Assembly (NCBI RefSeq): GCF_002607735.1 | Contig: NZ_NBVR01000036.1 | Span: 1 to 64,000 of the forward strand | Direction: 5' to 3' | Source: Proteus alimentorum | GTDB lineage: Bacteria; Pseudomonadota; Gammaproteobacteria; Enterobacterales; Enterobacteriaceae | Length of the DNA: 64,000 nt | Shown here: in pieces, positions 8,159 to 17,079 of the stretch | How the letters are laid out: every line of letters starts with the position of its first letter | Position numbering within the stretch: position 1 is the first letter of the stretch | Translations under genes and position numbers: made by a program | The notes under the pieces: model-generated | Seen by the model: the letters and a program-made list of their open reading frames with translations, nothing else | The model's database searches: none | Told to the model about the DNA's origin: nothing

Positions 8159-9676
8159 TTATTTACCTGGCGAGAAAGGCGGTTTGGCAAACCAAACAAC
8201 AACCATCATCACTAGGAAAATGCCTGCAGCTAACCAGAAAATTTCGTTGGCTGAGATAATTAATCCCTGTTCTGTAATGGTTTTGGCTAAATAGGCTGAT
8301 GCTTGTTCATTTGAAAGGCCAAGATCATTCATTTGCTGGTACGCCATTTGCGAATCAGGATCGAGTGGATTGATTTTTTCTACAAAGGTTTCATGGTGAA
8401 GTGATTCTCTTTGTGTCCAAATTGTTGTGGTTAACGATGCGCCAATTGCCCCCGCCAATGTTCTTAAGAAGTTTGAAAGGCTAGACGCAGATGCCATTTT
8501 CTCTGGTGGTAATCCAGATAATGTCATTGTTGTTAATGGCATAAAGAAACACGCAACAGCTAAACCTTGCCAGAATTGAGGCCATGCCACAGTGGCAAAG
8601 TCCATTCCTGGTTCGAAGGTATAAGCTCGCCAATAAAAACACACAGAAAACATAATAAAGCTAAAGCTGATGATATAGCGTAAATCCACCTTACCACCAA
8701 ACTTACCTATAATCGGTGTGATAATTAAAGGCAATAAACCTACCGATGCTGATGCTAATCCAGCCCATGTTGCTGTATAACCAAAGACTTCTTGTAAAAG
8801 CAGTGGCAGTAAAACAATGGTACCAAAATAGATCATATAGGCGAGGCTGAGCGTGACACAACCAATGGTAAAGTTTCGACTCTTAAAGAGTGAAAGGTCT
8901 ATCACTGGATGATCGTCTGTTAACTCCCAAACAATTAAGAAGCTAAGTGCAACCACCGCCACTATGGTGAGGACGATAATTTCTGTCGAATTAAACCAAT
9001 CGAGCTCTTTACCCTGATCGAGCATGATTTGTAAAGCACCTATACCCACGATGAGTAAAACAAGGCCAATGGTATCTATTGGTTTAATTTCAGTTTTTGT
9101 TTCGCGTCCCGCTAAGGTGTTTGATATACACATAATAATCAACACACCAAATGGAACGTTAATAAAGAATATCCATCCCCAATGATAGTTATCACTGATG
9201 TAGCCACCTAAAATAGGCCCTAAAATGGGGGCAACAACAATGGTCACTGACCATAGCGCAAGTGCCATATTTCGTTTTGCGGGTGGATAGTTATTCAATA
9301 ACAAACTTTGTGATAAAGGAATAAGCGGTCCGGCAACTAAACCTTGAAGCACACGAAAGAAAATAAGCATTTCAAGGCTTTGTGAAATACCACAAAGCCA
9401 AGAGGTTAGCGCAAAAAGTGCCGTTGACCACATAAAGAGTCGAACTTCACCAATACGTTTTGCTAACCAACCTGTAATTGGGATAGAAATAGCATTCGCT
9501 ACACCAAAAGAGGTAATAACCCAAGTTCCCTGTGAGTTAGAGGCACCTAAGTTTCCTGCAATAGTTGGAATGGCTACGTTAGCGATTGTAGAATCGAGAA
9601 CTTGCATAAAGGTTGCCAACGCAAGGGCGATGGTCATTAAGGCAAGTTTTCCTCCTTGTAATGGCTCTTTGATCAC
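8159..9676 (-). CDS. emrB: Multidrug efflux MFS permease EmrB (DHA2, 14 TMS)
   Basis: Inner-membrane proton-driven exporter that with EmrA and an outer-membrane channel (TolC type) expels hydrophobic drugs and uncouplers. 505 residues with about 14 hydrophobic segments. The TM1 region reads MTIALALATFMQVLDSTIAN and the motif-C region ALWSVTIVVAPILGPILGGYI is near identical to E. coli EmrB (512 aa). Begins at a GTG (9676) with GAGGTG six bases before it. It follows emrA by 15 bp, so the pair is co-translated from one mRNA. Confidence 0.96.
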   Translation of the reverse strand: MIKEPLQGGKLALMTIALALATFMQVLDSTIANVAIPTIAGNLGASNSQGTWVITSFGVANAISIPITGWLAKRIGEVRLFMWSTALFALTSWLCGISQSLEMLIFFRVLQGLVAGPLIPLSQSLLLNNYPPAKRNMALALWSVTIVVAPILGPILGGYISDNYHWGWIFFINVPFGVLIIMCISNTLAGRETKTEIKPIDTIGLVLLIVGIGALQIMLDQGKELDWFNSTEIIVLTIVAVVALSFLIVWELTDDHPVIDLSLFKSRNFTIGCVTLSLAYMIYFGTIVLLPLLLQEVFGYTATWAGLASASVGLLPLIITPIIGKFGGKVDLRYIISFSFIMFSVCFYWRAYTFEPGMDFATVAWPQFWQGLAVACFFMPLTTMTLSGLPPEKMASASSLSNFLRTLAGAIGASLTTTIWTQRESLHHETFVEKINPLDPDSQMAYQQMNDLGLSNEQASAYLAKTITEQGLIISANEIFWLAAGIFLVMMVVVWFAKPPFSPGK

Positions 9677-9691
9677 CTTTACACCTCGCCT

Positions 9692-10870
9692 TTATTGTCC
9701 TGCATTTTGTTCAATAATTTCATTGATCAGTTTATTAATCTCTGACATATCAATTGTTAAAACATCAGTATGGTAAGCAGGTGTTTGGCGTTCGCTGTGT
9801 GATAATACTTTTCCATCAAGGTTAATCGTATCGACAGTCACTTCAGAAGAAAGGCCAATACGCAGTGGTTTTTCCGCTAATTCTTTTTCATCTAATGAAA
9901 TACGAACGGGTAAACGTTGAACAACTTTTATCCAGTTACCACTGGCATTTTGCGCAGGCAATAATGAGAAAGCACTCCCTGTTCCCATATCTAACCCTAA
10001 TACAGTACCGTGATAAATGACTTTTTTGCCGTAAAAGTCGGTTGTGATCTTTGCCGGTTGACCAATACGCATATTGGCGAGCTGGGTTTCTTTAAAATTG
10101 GCATCAATCCACATACCTGTTACAGGAACAACGGCCATTAACGGTTTACCCGGCGAGACTTGTGCACCAACCTGAACGCTACGACGTGAAATATAGCCAT
10201 CTGTTGGGCTTAAAATTTTAGTTCGTTCTAAGGTAAGCCATGCATTACGAACATCAGTCGATGCTTGTAAAACAGAGGGTTGTTTTGCAATAGGTGTGTT
10301 TAAAATAATTGCTTGATTAGCATTATATTGCTCTTTTGCAACTTCTAAAGCCGCTCTTGCGGTGGAAACGGCTTCTCTGGCGTGTTGAAGTTCTTCTTTA
10401 CCAATGACATTACGTTCGCCTAAAACTTCACGGCGACGAAGATCATTTTGTAATTTAGTCAGTTCCGTTTCACGTAAAACGATGTTTGCTTTTAGTTGAC
10501 GACCGTTGATAATTTGCTGGTGCATTTGGCGAACACTATTAGCTAACGCTGTTTTTGCTTTTTCTAATGCTAGTTTTTCATCACTTGAATCTAATAAAAC
10601 TAAGGGGTCACCCGCTTTTACAAAATCGGTGTTATCCACATAAACGGTAGTAACAGAACCAGAAATCTGTGGCATCACCATGATTTGATTGCCAGTCACA
10701 TAAGCATTATCGGTTGTTTCATGATGTCTTAACACCATAAACCAATAAGCTGTGTAAGCTGCACCAGCAACAATAAATAGGATAGTTAGCAGCAGTAGAA
10801 CATTTCGGCGAGTTCGTTTTTTATTGCGAATGGGAGCCTGAGGGGGGATATTTTCCTCATTAACACTCAT
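9692..10870 (-). CDS. emrA: Multidrug efflux membrane fusion protein EmrA
   Basis: 392-residue periplasmic adaptor (E. coli 390) joining EmrB to the outer-membrane channel. A cytoplasmic N-terminus with a basic stretch (RNKKRTRRN) is followed by one TM helix (about 24-45), a biotinyl/lipoyl-like beta domain (YVTGNQIMVMPQISGSV), a long alpha-helical coiled-coil hairpin (about 105-210) and the closing lipoyl half with the beta-barrel domain (VGAQVSPGKPLMAVVP). Start codon 10870 has GGAG 9 bp upstream. The gene before it is emrR, and the 191-bp gap contains a strong inverted repeat. Confidence 0.96.
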   Translation of the reverse strand: MSVNEENIPPQAPIRNKKRTRRNVLLLLTILFIVAGAAYTAYWFMVLRHHETTDNAYVTGNQIMVMPQISGSVTTVYVDNTDFVKAGDPLVLLDSSDEKLALEKAKTALANSVRQMHQQIINGRQLKANIVLRETELTKLQNDLRRREVLGERNVIGKEELQHAREAVSTARAALEVAKEQYNANQAIILNTPIAKQPSVLQASTDVRNAWLTLERTKILSPTDGYISRRSVQVGAQVSPGKPLMAVVPVTGMWIDANFKETQLANMRIGQPAKITTDFYGKKVIYHGTVLGLDMGTGSAFSLLPAQNASGNWIKVVQRLPVRISLDEKELAEKPLRIGLSSEVTVDTINLDGKVLSHSERQTPAYHTDVLTIDMSEINKLINEIIEQNAGQ

Positions 10871-10908
10871 TTAGAAGATCTCCATAAACCAGAAAAACAT
10901 CATTAGAT

Positions 10909-10936
10909 ATGTTTCCAGTATTCAAACTGGAAACAT
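10909..10936. promoter_or_regulatory. 11-bp perfect inverted repeat ahead of emrA
   Basis: ATGTTTCCAGT (10909-10919) and ACTGGAAACAT (10926-10936) are separated by 6 bp, 39 bp upstream of the emrA start. No immediate T-run follows on either strand, so an operator or an mRNA hairpin is likelier than a terminator. Function not established. Confidence 0.55.
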
Positions 10937-11061
10937 AATTATAAAGTCAATCTTAGAATAATTATTAGCGTGAAGGTAAATTATAAATGCTAATGGGTAA
11001 GTATGTTTGCCGATTTATGGCGTAAATAGGATTAGATCAATAAAACTATTTATTATGCGAC

Positions 11062-11589
11062 TTATTCACAACCTTTTTCAGCCAAAGTATCTAATTGTAA
11101 TAATAACTTACGCATTAGTGTTTCAAGCTGTCTTTGTTCAGATTGATCTAATACCGACCAGATTTTTTTTAGACACTGATGTTGCGGTGGTAATAAGCTA
11201 TTTAAAAACTCTTCACCTGCATCAGTTAAATGGAGATGCAAACAACGGCGGTCATTATGACTTTCACGGCGTTCGATCCAACCTTGCTTTTCAAGCTCAT
11301 CAGCAATACGCGTTGCATTGGTTCTTGAAGAGCCTAAAGCTGCACTTAATTCTGATGGTTGAATACTACGATTTTCTGTCGTATCTAAAATCATTAGTGC
11401 CATAAATAATGTCTCGTTAATACCCTGAGACTTCAACATATTATTACGACTTTCAAGAAGTTTGCTTTGAACATGCATAGAAAGGCGAGTTAACAAAATT
11501 TCTTGATAAGGAATATCTTTGTTAAGCGATTTCTGTTGTGTAGCGCGAGTGTTTAGTAATTCTTCTGTTGGCGTAAATGAGCTTTCCAT
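11062..11589 (-). CDS. emrR: MarR family repressor EmrR (MprA)
   Basis: 175-residue winged-helix regulator (E. coli 176), known in E. coli to repress emrRAB and to release DNA on binding drugs or uncouplers. A dimerisation helix region (about 1-65) is followed by the winged HTH: recognition region [23 protein letters not shown], then the wing with [11 protein letters not shown]. This region is almost identical to E. coli. The gene is first in the minus-strand emrR-emrA-emrB run and would be autoregulated; its promoter must lie in the 490 bp to the right. Confidence 0.96.
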   Translation of the reverse strand: MESSFTPTEELLNTRATQQKSLNKDIPYQEILLTRLSMHVQSKLLESRNNMLKSQGINETLFMALMILDTTENRSIQPSELSAALGSSRTNATRIADELEKQGWIERRESHNDRRCLHLHLTDAGEEFLNSLLPPQHQCLKKIWSVLDQSEQRQLETLMRKLLLQLDTLAEKGCE

Positions 11590-12080
11590 TTTTAGACACC
11601 TTGTTAGTTTCGAAAATTAGGATAATGCTGTTATCAACATGTTAAATGGTATATTAAACACACAATTTAGCAATTTTAATTATTTATAGTCACTATGTTT
11701 TTTTGATTATGTTACCTGATTCATAAATTTTCTGAATGATAACACAAAAAAAGGATAGGTACTTATCTCTTTGCAATAAGTTAATAAAATCAATTTATCA
11801 CTTATCTGACAATGAATAGTAGTCTATTTGCGAAAAAAGGGATCATTTTTTACGATAAAACACGTAATAAATTTATTACTACTGCCAATGCTTGTTATGT
11901 TTATAGTATCGTAGTGAAATAATTTATATAGTGCTTTATTGGGGAGATTGATATAATTTTCTTAATAAAGAATGAGATGATGATATACATTAATAGTAAT
12001 CACGCTGTTAAAACATTCATATTTTATTCTGATTGGCGTGGGGTTGAAAAAATAATATAACCCATCCTTGGGTCTAAAAA
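11590..12080. other. 491-bp AT-rich intergenic region, emrR promoter side
   Basis: No convincing gene. E. coli has ygaZ-ygaH at this place; nothing like them is present. The part next to 11590 must hold the emrR promoter, including a TGTTATCAACA element (about 11629-11639) that is weakly palindromic. The right end holds a weak ACCCA/TGGGT hairpin (about 12060-12073) with a T-rich tail on the minus strand, a possible end for the MFS gene. Confidence 0.5.
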
Positions 12081-13298
12081 TTATTCAGCGTGGATTATTG
12101 GATCATTTTTATAACCTAAAAACCAAACAATAAGACCGATAACACCAATGACTAATCCAGCGATAGAAACGCCTGTCCATCCATATTGATGATAAGCATA
12201 GCCTGATAGTAAAGATCCTAATGCACCACCGATAAAATAGCTTGTCATATAAGCGGCAGTCAGGCGGTTTCTTGCATCAGGTAAAATACGGTATATGGTG
12301 CTCTGATTGGTGACATGAACACCCTGAACAGCTAAGTCTAGCAGGACAACGCCAATAATAAAGCTAATGAGCCCAATCCAGTGATAATAAGGTGCAATAA
12401 TAATAAATCCCCAAGAAAGAAAGAGGAGGATTAATCCGACTGTCGTGGTTTTCTTACCTTTCCCTTTATCAACTAATACACCTGCTTTACCGGCCATTAA
12501 TGCACCTGCAGCACCGACAAGACCAAATAAACCAATCACAGCATCCGAGTAATTAAAAGGAGCGGATGCCAATAAAAAGGCCATTGAGGTCCACAATAAA
12601 CCAAAGTGAGCAAAAATAAGTGCACCCACTAATGAGCGAGTTCTTAATACGGGAGTTGTTGCAAATAATTTGAAAATAGAACCTAGCAATTGGAAATAAT
12701 TTAAGTCTGTTTTACTTTTATAAGTGGGTAAACAGCGCCATAAAGTGATTGCTAAAATCGCAAGAAAAATACTCGCTACCCAGAAAATACCCTGCCAATT
12801 AGTAAATGACGCCATTAACCCAGATGCGGTTCTTGCCAGTAAGATCCCGAGTAAAAGGCCACTCATAATCGTTCCTACTGCCTTTCCTCGTTGATGTGGC
12901 GCGGCAAGTGTTGCAGCAAAAGGAACAAGAATTTGAGCGACAACGGAGAACATACCTGAGAGCGCAGTTCCTATTAACATCACCCAAATATTAGGTGCCA
13001 TAGCGGTAATTAATAGGCCACTCGCTGAAATTAATGTCATGGTAATAATAAGTGAGCGACGTTCAAAAATATCGCCAAGAGGTACTAGTAGCATTAATCC
13101 TACGGCATAACTTAATTGCGCAGTGGTGACAATAAATCCAGCTAAAGTAGCAGATATGTGGAAATAGTTTGCAATTGAATCAAGCAGAGGTTGTGCGTAG
13201 TAGTTACTGGCAACAACCATACCTGTGGCAACCGCCATGAGTAAAATAAGGCCTTTGCTTAGTGATGTTTGTGGTGCGGTGTTTTCCATAATACTCAT
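12081..13298 (-). CDS. MFS transporter, DHA1 family (YgaY-like)
   Basis: 405-residue 12-TM major facilitator, probably a drug or metabolite exporter; substrate unknown. It has the N-terminal SNYYAQPLLDSIA region and the motif-A loop LLVPLGDIFERRSLI between TM2 and TM3. Position between emrRAB and proVWX is that of ygaY in E. coli, which is a degraded MFS gene there; this copy is intact. Two possible starts (13298, and 13289 for MENTAPQ); neither has a clear ribosome site. It is separated by 157 bp from the ynb-like cluster upstream and may have its own promoter. Confidence 0.8.
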   Translation of the reverse strand: MSIMENTAPQTSLSKGLILLMAVATGMVVASNYYAQPLLDSIANYFHISATLAGFIVTTAQLSYAVGLMLLVPLGDIFERRSLIITMTLISASGLLITAMAPNIWVMLIGTALSGMFSVVAQILVPFAATLAAPHQRGKAVGTIMSGLLLGILLARTASGLMASFTNWQGIFWVASIFLAILAITLWRCLPTYKSKTDLNYFQLLGSIFKLFATTPVLRTRSLVGALIFAHFGLLWTSMAFLLASAPFNYSDAVIGLFGLVGAAGALMAGKAGVLVDKGKGKKTTTVGLILLFLSWGFIIIAPYYHWIGLISFIIGVVLLDLAVQGVHVTNQSTIYRILPDARNRLTAAYMTSYFIGGALGSLLSGYAYHQYGWTGVSIAGLVIGVIGLIVWFLGYKNDPIIHAE

Positions 13299-13455
13299 AA
13301 CAAATTATTTGTAAGGTAAATGATAGTAACATGAGTCATTTTTTTGAGAAAAGAATTACTGTGATAGAGATGTTCAATTAATTTGATATAAGCCCTTAGA
13401 GTTTATTATTGTAACATATTGTTTTATAAGATGAATAAACACTGTCTTTAGCTTA

Positions 13456-13863
13456 TTAATAACTAAAAAGTGTAAAAAAGATCATCGTCAAACACACTAT
13501 CCACTGAACTGAAACACCAATCACAGCAAAAGAAAACAGACGTTTAGTTCCTAGCCAGCGGGCTTCCATCGTCTGTTTTTTGGGACGTTTAGGAAATAAC
13601 GTAGAGAGGCTTTCATCGAAGCTAACATCGTCTTGATAGCGATAAAGAGCCTGAAAAAAATGGCTATCAAGCCATAAACGAAACAGGTGATATTGCGTAA
13701 ATAAAAATAAAAGAGAAGCAACAAAAAAAGCCAATTTATTGTGAAAATGAAGGCTAAACACAGGCCATGTGCTTATATAAGGTAACAGTGATAACAGCAG
13801 TAAATAGCGCCAACTTTGAGTGAAAGAGACCATCACTTTACCGCTCGTTTTTGTTGTCAGCAT
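13456..13863 (-). CDS. Small membrane protein of the ynb-like cluster, function unknown
   Basis: 135 residues with about three hydrophobic segments (roughly 17-33, 42-62 and 108-132) and a charged, basic loop (FPKRPKKQTMEARW) before the last. I do not recognise the family. It begins 10 bp after the ynbD stop codon on the same strand, so it is very likely the last gene of that operon and may work with the phospholipid enzymes. It does not resemble YnbB (a CdsA-type cytidylyltransferase of about 300 residues), which is the member missing from this cluster. Confidence 0.7.
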   Translation of the reverse strand: MLTTKTSGKVMVSFTQSWRYLLLLSLLPYISTWPVFSLHFHNKLAFFVASLLFLFTQYHLFRLWLDSHFFQALYRYQDDVSFDESLSTLFPKRPKKQTMEARWLGTKRLFSFAVIGVSVQWIVCLTMIFFTLFSY

Positions 13864-13873
13864 AGTTATCTCG

Positions 13874-15205
13874 TTATCTATTTTGTTGGAAACGTGAATA
13901 CCAAATTTGTAATGCCTCTTGTGTTTCTGGATTTAAAATCACTTGAGGGCGTGTTTGATACACCTGTTTTATTGCATTTTCCAAAGTATCTACTGTGCCA
14001 TTGTAAACTAGCCATGCAACCGCAATAGTGGCACTGCGCGAATAGCCTAATTTGCAATGAATATAAACAGTCCCTACTTGGCTAAGTTGTTCCATGGACA
14101 ACATGGCTTTGCTGATATCATCAGGAGATAATGGTAATAAATCGATTTGAGGTTGCGCTAAATAAAGCTGATTTTGGCTAAATTTGTTTCTTGGCCATTC
14201 ACAGGTTAAATCAAAGACTGCGTTTGCTTTTAATTTATAAAGTGGGCGCCCACCTAATAAAATACCTTCAGTCACTAAACTGGGTGTTTGGCAACGAGTT
14301 AAATAATAGCGATAAGTACACCAAGCAAAAAAGCGATAAGGCAATAGGATTATCTGTGCAGAAAGAGGGATTTCACCTTGTGCATTTTTTTGAAAAATAG
14401 AAGCTCCTGCCCCTAAATAGCCCAAAGTTACAAAAGTTAATGTGATTGCCGGCCAGAGAAAGATCCAAAAGAAACCTTGTAAGCCAAAAGATAACAGATA
14501 AAACACTATTGCGGATAACGCATAGTTTTTACCAATACGTAAACTGCGTTTGCTACCTGTAAAATGCCATTTCCAATGGGAGTTTATGGGTAACAAATAA
14601 CAGATAAATACGCCAACGCCAAAGCCCGTAATAATATCAATAAAGTGGTGTTGCCACGTTGTCAGTACAGAAACAGCAATAAGCAATGACCATAAATTTA
14701 AAAACCACAGCCATGATTTCGGTGTATGTGCGCGAAAACGTAACCAAAGTATCCACAATAAGATAATGTGCAATGAAGGCGCTTGGTTATAAGGTAAATC
14801 GAAACCTTCTAATTGGGTGAATAACCAACCAGAAAATCCTTCTGTTGTTGGGCGAAGAAAACTAAATTTTAAAGGGAATAATAAAAAACCAGCACAAGCA
14901 ATAAGAGAGGCCGTAATTAAGCGTAACCCATGTATAAATTGTTCTCTTAACGTTGTGCAAATAATTAGTGAAATACCATAGGCAATATTCACACTCCAAT
15001 AAGGAATGATTGTCCAAGGTAAAAAAGGGATCGCTTTTTCCCACGAATAAACAAAAGAAGGAACATCAGATAAAGTGGAAGTATAAGTGTTAACTTGCAT
15101 ATAAGTTAAATAGAAAAATGGGGCAAGAAACAACAGCCATACAATACCTGCAAGCCAGATACGTTTTCTCGATGATGTTATTTGAGTGAGTTGGGTTCCA
15201 CCCAT
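13874..15205 (-). CDS. ynbD: PAP2 / dual-specificity phosphatase fusion (YnbD-like)
   Basis: 443 residues. The N-terminal half is a polytopic PAP2-type lipid phosphatase or transferase domain: KFSFLRP (short form of the KxxxxxxRP motif), NQAPSLH and HHFIDIITG supply the phosphatase triad. The C-terminal part (about 300-443) is a dual-specificity phosphatase with the CX5R signature H383-C384-KLGYS-R390-S. This two-domain layout and length match E. coli YnbD (430 aa). Together with the CDP-alcohol transferase encoded upstream it suggests dephosphorylation of a phospholipid head group, as for phosphatidylglycerol phosphate; that is inference. Preceded by ynbC with a 104-bp gap. Confidence 0.85.
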   Translation of the reverse strand: MGGTQLTQITSSRKRIWLAGIVWLLFLAPFFYLTYMQVNTYTSTLSDVPSFVYSWEKAIPFLPWTIIPYWSVNIAYGISLIICTTLREQFIHGLRLITASLIACAGFLLFPLKFSFLRPTTEGFSGWLFTQLEGFDLPYNQAPSLHIILLWILWLRFRAHTPKSWLWFLNLWSLLIAVSVLTTWQHHFIDIITGFGVGVFICYLLPINSHWKWHFTGSKRSLRIGKNYALSAIVFYLLSFGLQGFFWIFLWPAITLTFVTLGYLGAGASIFQKNAQGEIPLSAQIILLPYRFFAWCTYRYYLTRCQTPSLVTEGILLGGRPLYKLKANAVFDLTCEWPRNKFSQNQLYLAQPQIDLLPLSPDDISKAMLSMEQLSQVGTVYIHCKLGYSRSATIAVAWLVYNGTVDTLENAIKQVYQTRPQVILNPETQEALQIWYSRFQQNR

Positions 15206-15309
15206 ACTAAAATTCCTTTCTTTGTTTATGTTTCTATTTTTTACAATAAATTAAAACTATCGCTAAATGTTGCCATATAGCGATAGATTGGTTATTGATG
15301 GTGCATTCG

Positions 15310-17079
15310 TTAGCGACGTTTTGCTATCGATACACTAAAAATACCCCAATGATCAATCTGTTGATCTAACTTCTCAAAACCAGCTTCATTAACTAAAGCA
15401 TCCATTTCACCTTGGCTACGGCAACGCATGATCCAAGGTTGCCCATTCTGGTGACTAGGTAATACACGCGCAATCATTTCAAGCTGAGGGTGCCAAGGTT
15501 GACAGGTATAAATCAGTAAGCCGCCACTTGGTATGGCCTGAGATAGTCCTTTTAAAGACTCTTTTAGCAGATGATTTTCAGGGAATAATTCATAGAGTCC
15601 ACTGACAATACCTAAAGTTGGTGAAGGCGAAACCGCACTCAAGCTTTCAGCATCAAAAGCGTTACCTTCTTCAAAACGTACTTTATCTTCTAAATGACGT
15701 TCTTTAATTGCAATTTTGCCTTGTTCAACATTAATGGCGCTATAATCACGCATTAAAATTGAATCGACCTTACCATAATCATTAACAGCATCAAAAATAT
15801 AGCGCCCTTGTCCTGCTGCAATATCCATAATATGCACTGGCATATTATTTTGTATTAATTGGCGAATTGCGTAGCGGATCGTATTTTCAATATTGATTTT
15901 ACGTTGGCGAATACCTTGCCAACCAATACTATTTAAATACTGCCTATCAACAACACGGCCAAATAATCCTTTCCCTTGGGGCTGATTACGGTAGACATAA
16001 TCCAGCGTCGAGCCGGAATCAAAGCCTTTATCGTAGCCCAAAGCAACACCTTCAGACGCTTTGCCTAACGTACTCATAGAACGGCCAAGCACTGTATAAT
16101 AAAGTCTTTTTGGACAATATTTAGGAAGAGGGGTCTGTAATGCGCGATAAACATCCGCACTGTGGCTCCAAATATCTTCATGCTGGTAATCATGTTGATA
16201 AAGTGGTTGTGCAAATAAGGTTTCAATAAAACTGCGCATTTTGTTGATAGGGATAATTCTGTCTTTCTCACCTAAGGTATCGTGATAAAAGCCCGGTAAG
16301 ACATGCTTTTCTTTGATAGATGTATTTAACCGTTCATAGAAAAGATGTTGCGGCTTGGCGTGAACCACATGATCATTACCTGAAATAAATAATTGTGTTG
16401 GTAACGTAATCGCACTTGCATCTTCAACAACACGATCTGCCGTTTTATAAAGCTCTAATAAAATATTGACGGCAATAGGGCGAGTGATCAGTGCATCTTG
16501 ATTAAAAGAGTCGATACGACTTGGGTCATGGGTTAAGTACTTGGCTTTTACATACGAATTGACGTAAAAAAGGCCGCGAATTTTTTGCATTAAGGCAAGG
16601 CCAGTGCGTGCAAATGGAACATATAATTTCACTTTAAATGCAGGAGATGCTAGCACCATACCGCGGATTTTTGGCGCGTAATCGTGTACCCAACCTGTCA
16701 CTAAAACGGCACCTACACTTTGGCCAACAACCAGAATATTCTCCATTGGAATATCATAGTTAGAAGAAACGTAATGAACGAATTCGTCGATATCTTTTAT
16801 TGATGTTCCCATTGATGGGCTATAACCGCGAGCGCCTTCATTTTTACCATGTCCACGGGCATCCCAAGCAAACATTGAAAAATCAGGTAGGTCTAACTCA
16901 TCAACGAGATGAGAAACACGACCTGAGTGTTCATGACCTCGGTGAAATAAAATAATTGCTTTTGGCTCAGTGGTAATTTGAGCAGGCCAATGGCGATAAT
17001 ACAATGGTGTTTTATCGCTGGTGGTAAATTCAGACTCAATCATATTCCTTTGAGTTTGATATTGCGGTTGTTGATTCAT
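15310..17079 (-). CDS. ynbC: Alpha/beta hydrolase-methyltransferase fusion (YnbC-like)
   Basis: 589 residues, matching E. coli YnbC (585) along its length. Residues 20-300 form a monoglyceride-lipase-like alpha/beta hydrolase: nucleophile Ser121 in VVGQSVGAV, the HRGHEHSG oxyanion region and the late His in PGFYHDTLGE. Residues about 360-589 are a class I SAM methyltransferase, with the SAM loop DIAAGQG at 419-425. The predicted role is acyl-lipid hydrolysis plus methylation, but the substrate is unknown. Start overlaps the ynbA stop by 4 bp (ATGA), showing translational coupling. An inner Met at 17043 is possible. Confidence 0.88.
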   Translation of the reverse strand: MNQQPQYQTQRNMIESEFTTSDKTPLYYRHWPAQITTEPKAIILFHRGHEHSGRVSHLVDELDLPDFSMFAWDARGHGKNEGARGYSPSMGTSIKDIDEFVHYVSSNYDIPMENILVVGQSVGAVLVTGWVHDYAPKIRGMVLASPAFKVKLYVPFARTGLALMQKIRGLFYVNSYVKAKYLTHDPSRIDSFNQDALITRPIAVNILLELYKTADRVVEDASAITLPTQLFISGNDHVVHAKPQHLFYERLNTSIKEKHVLPGFYHDTLGEKDRIIPINKMRSFIETLFAQPLYQHDYQHEDIWSHSADVYRALQTPLPKYCPKRLYYTVLGRSMSTLGKASEGVALGYDKGFDSGSTLDYVYRNQPQGKGLFGRVVDRQYLNSIGWQGIRQRKINIENTIRYAIRQLIQNNMPVHIMDIAAGQGRYIFDAVNDYGKVDSILMRDYSAINVEQGKIAIKERHLEDKVRFEEGNAFDAESLSAVSPSPTLGIVSGLYELFPENHLLKESLKGLSQAIPSGGLLIYTCQPWHPQLEMIARVLPSHQNGQPWIMRCRSQGEMDALVNEAGFEKLDQQIDHWGIFSVSIAKRR

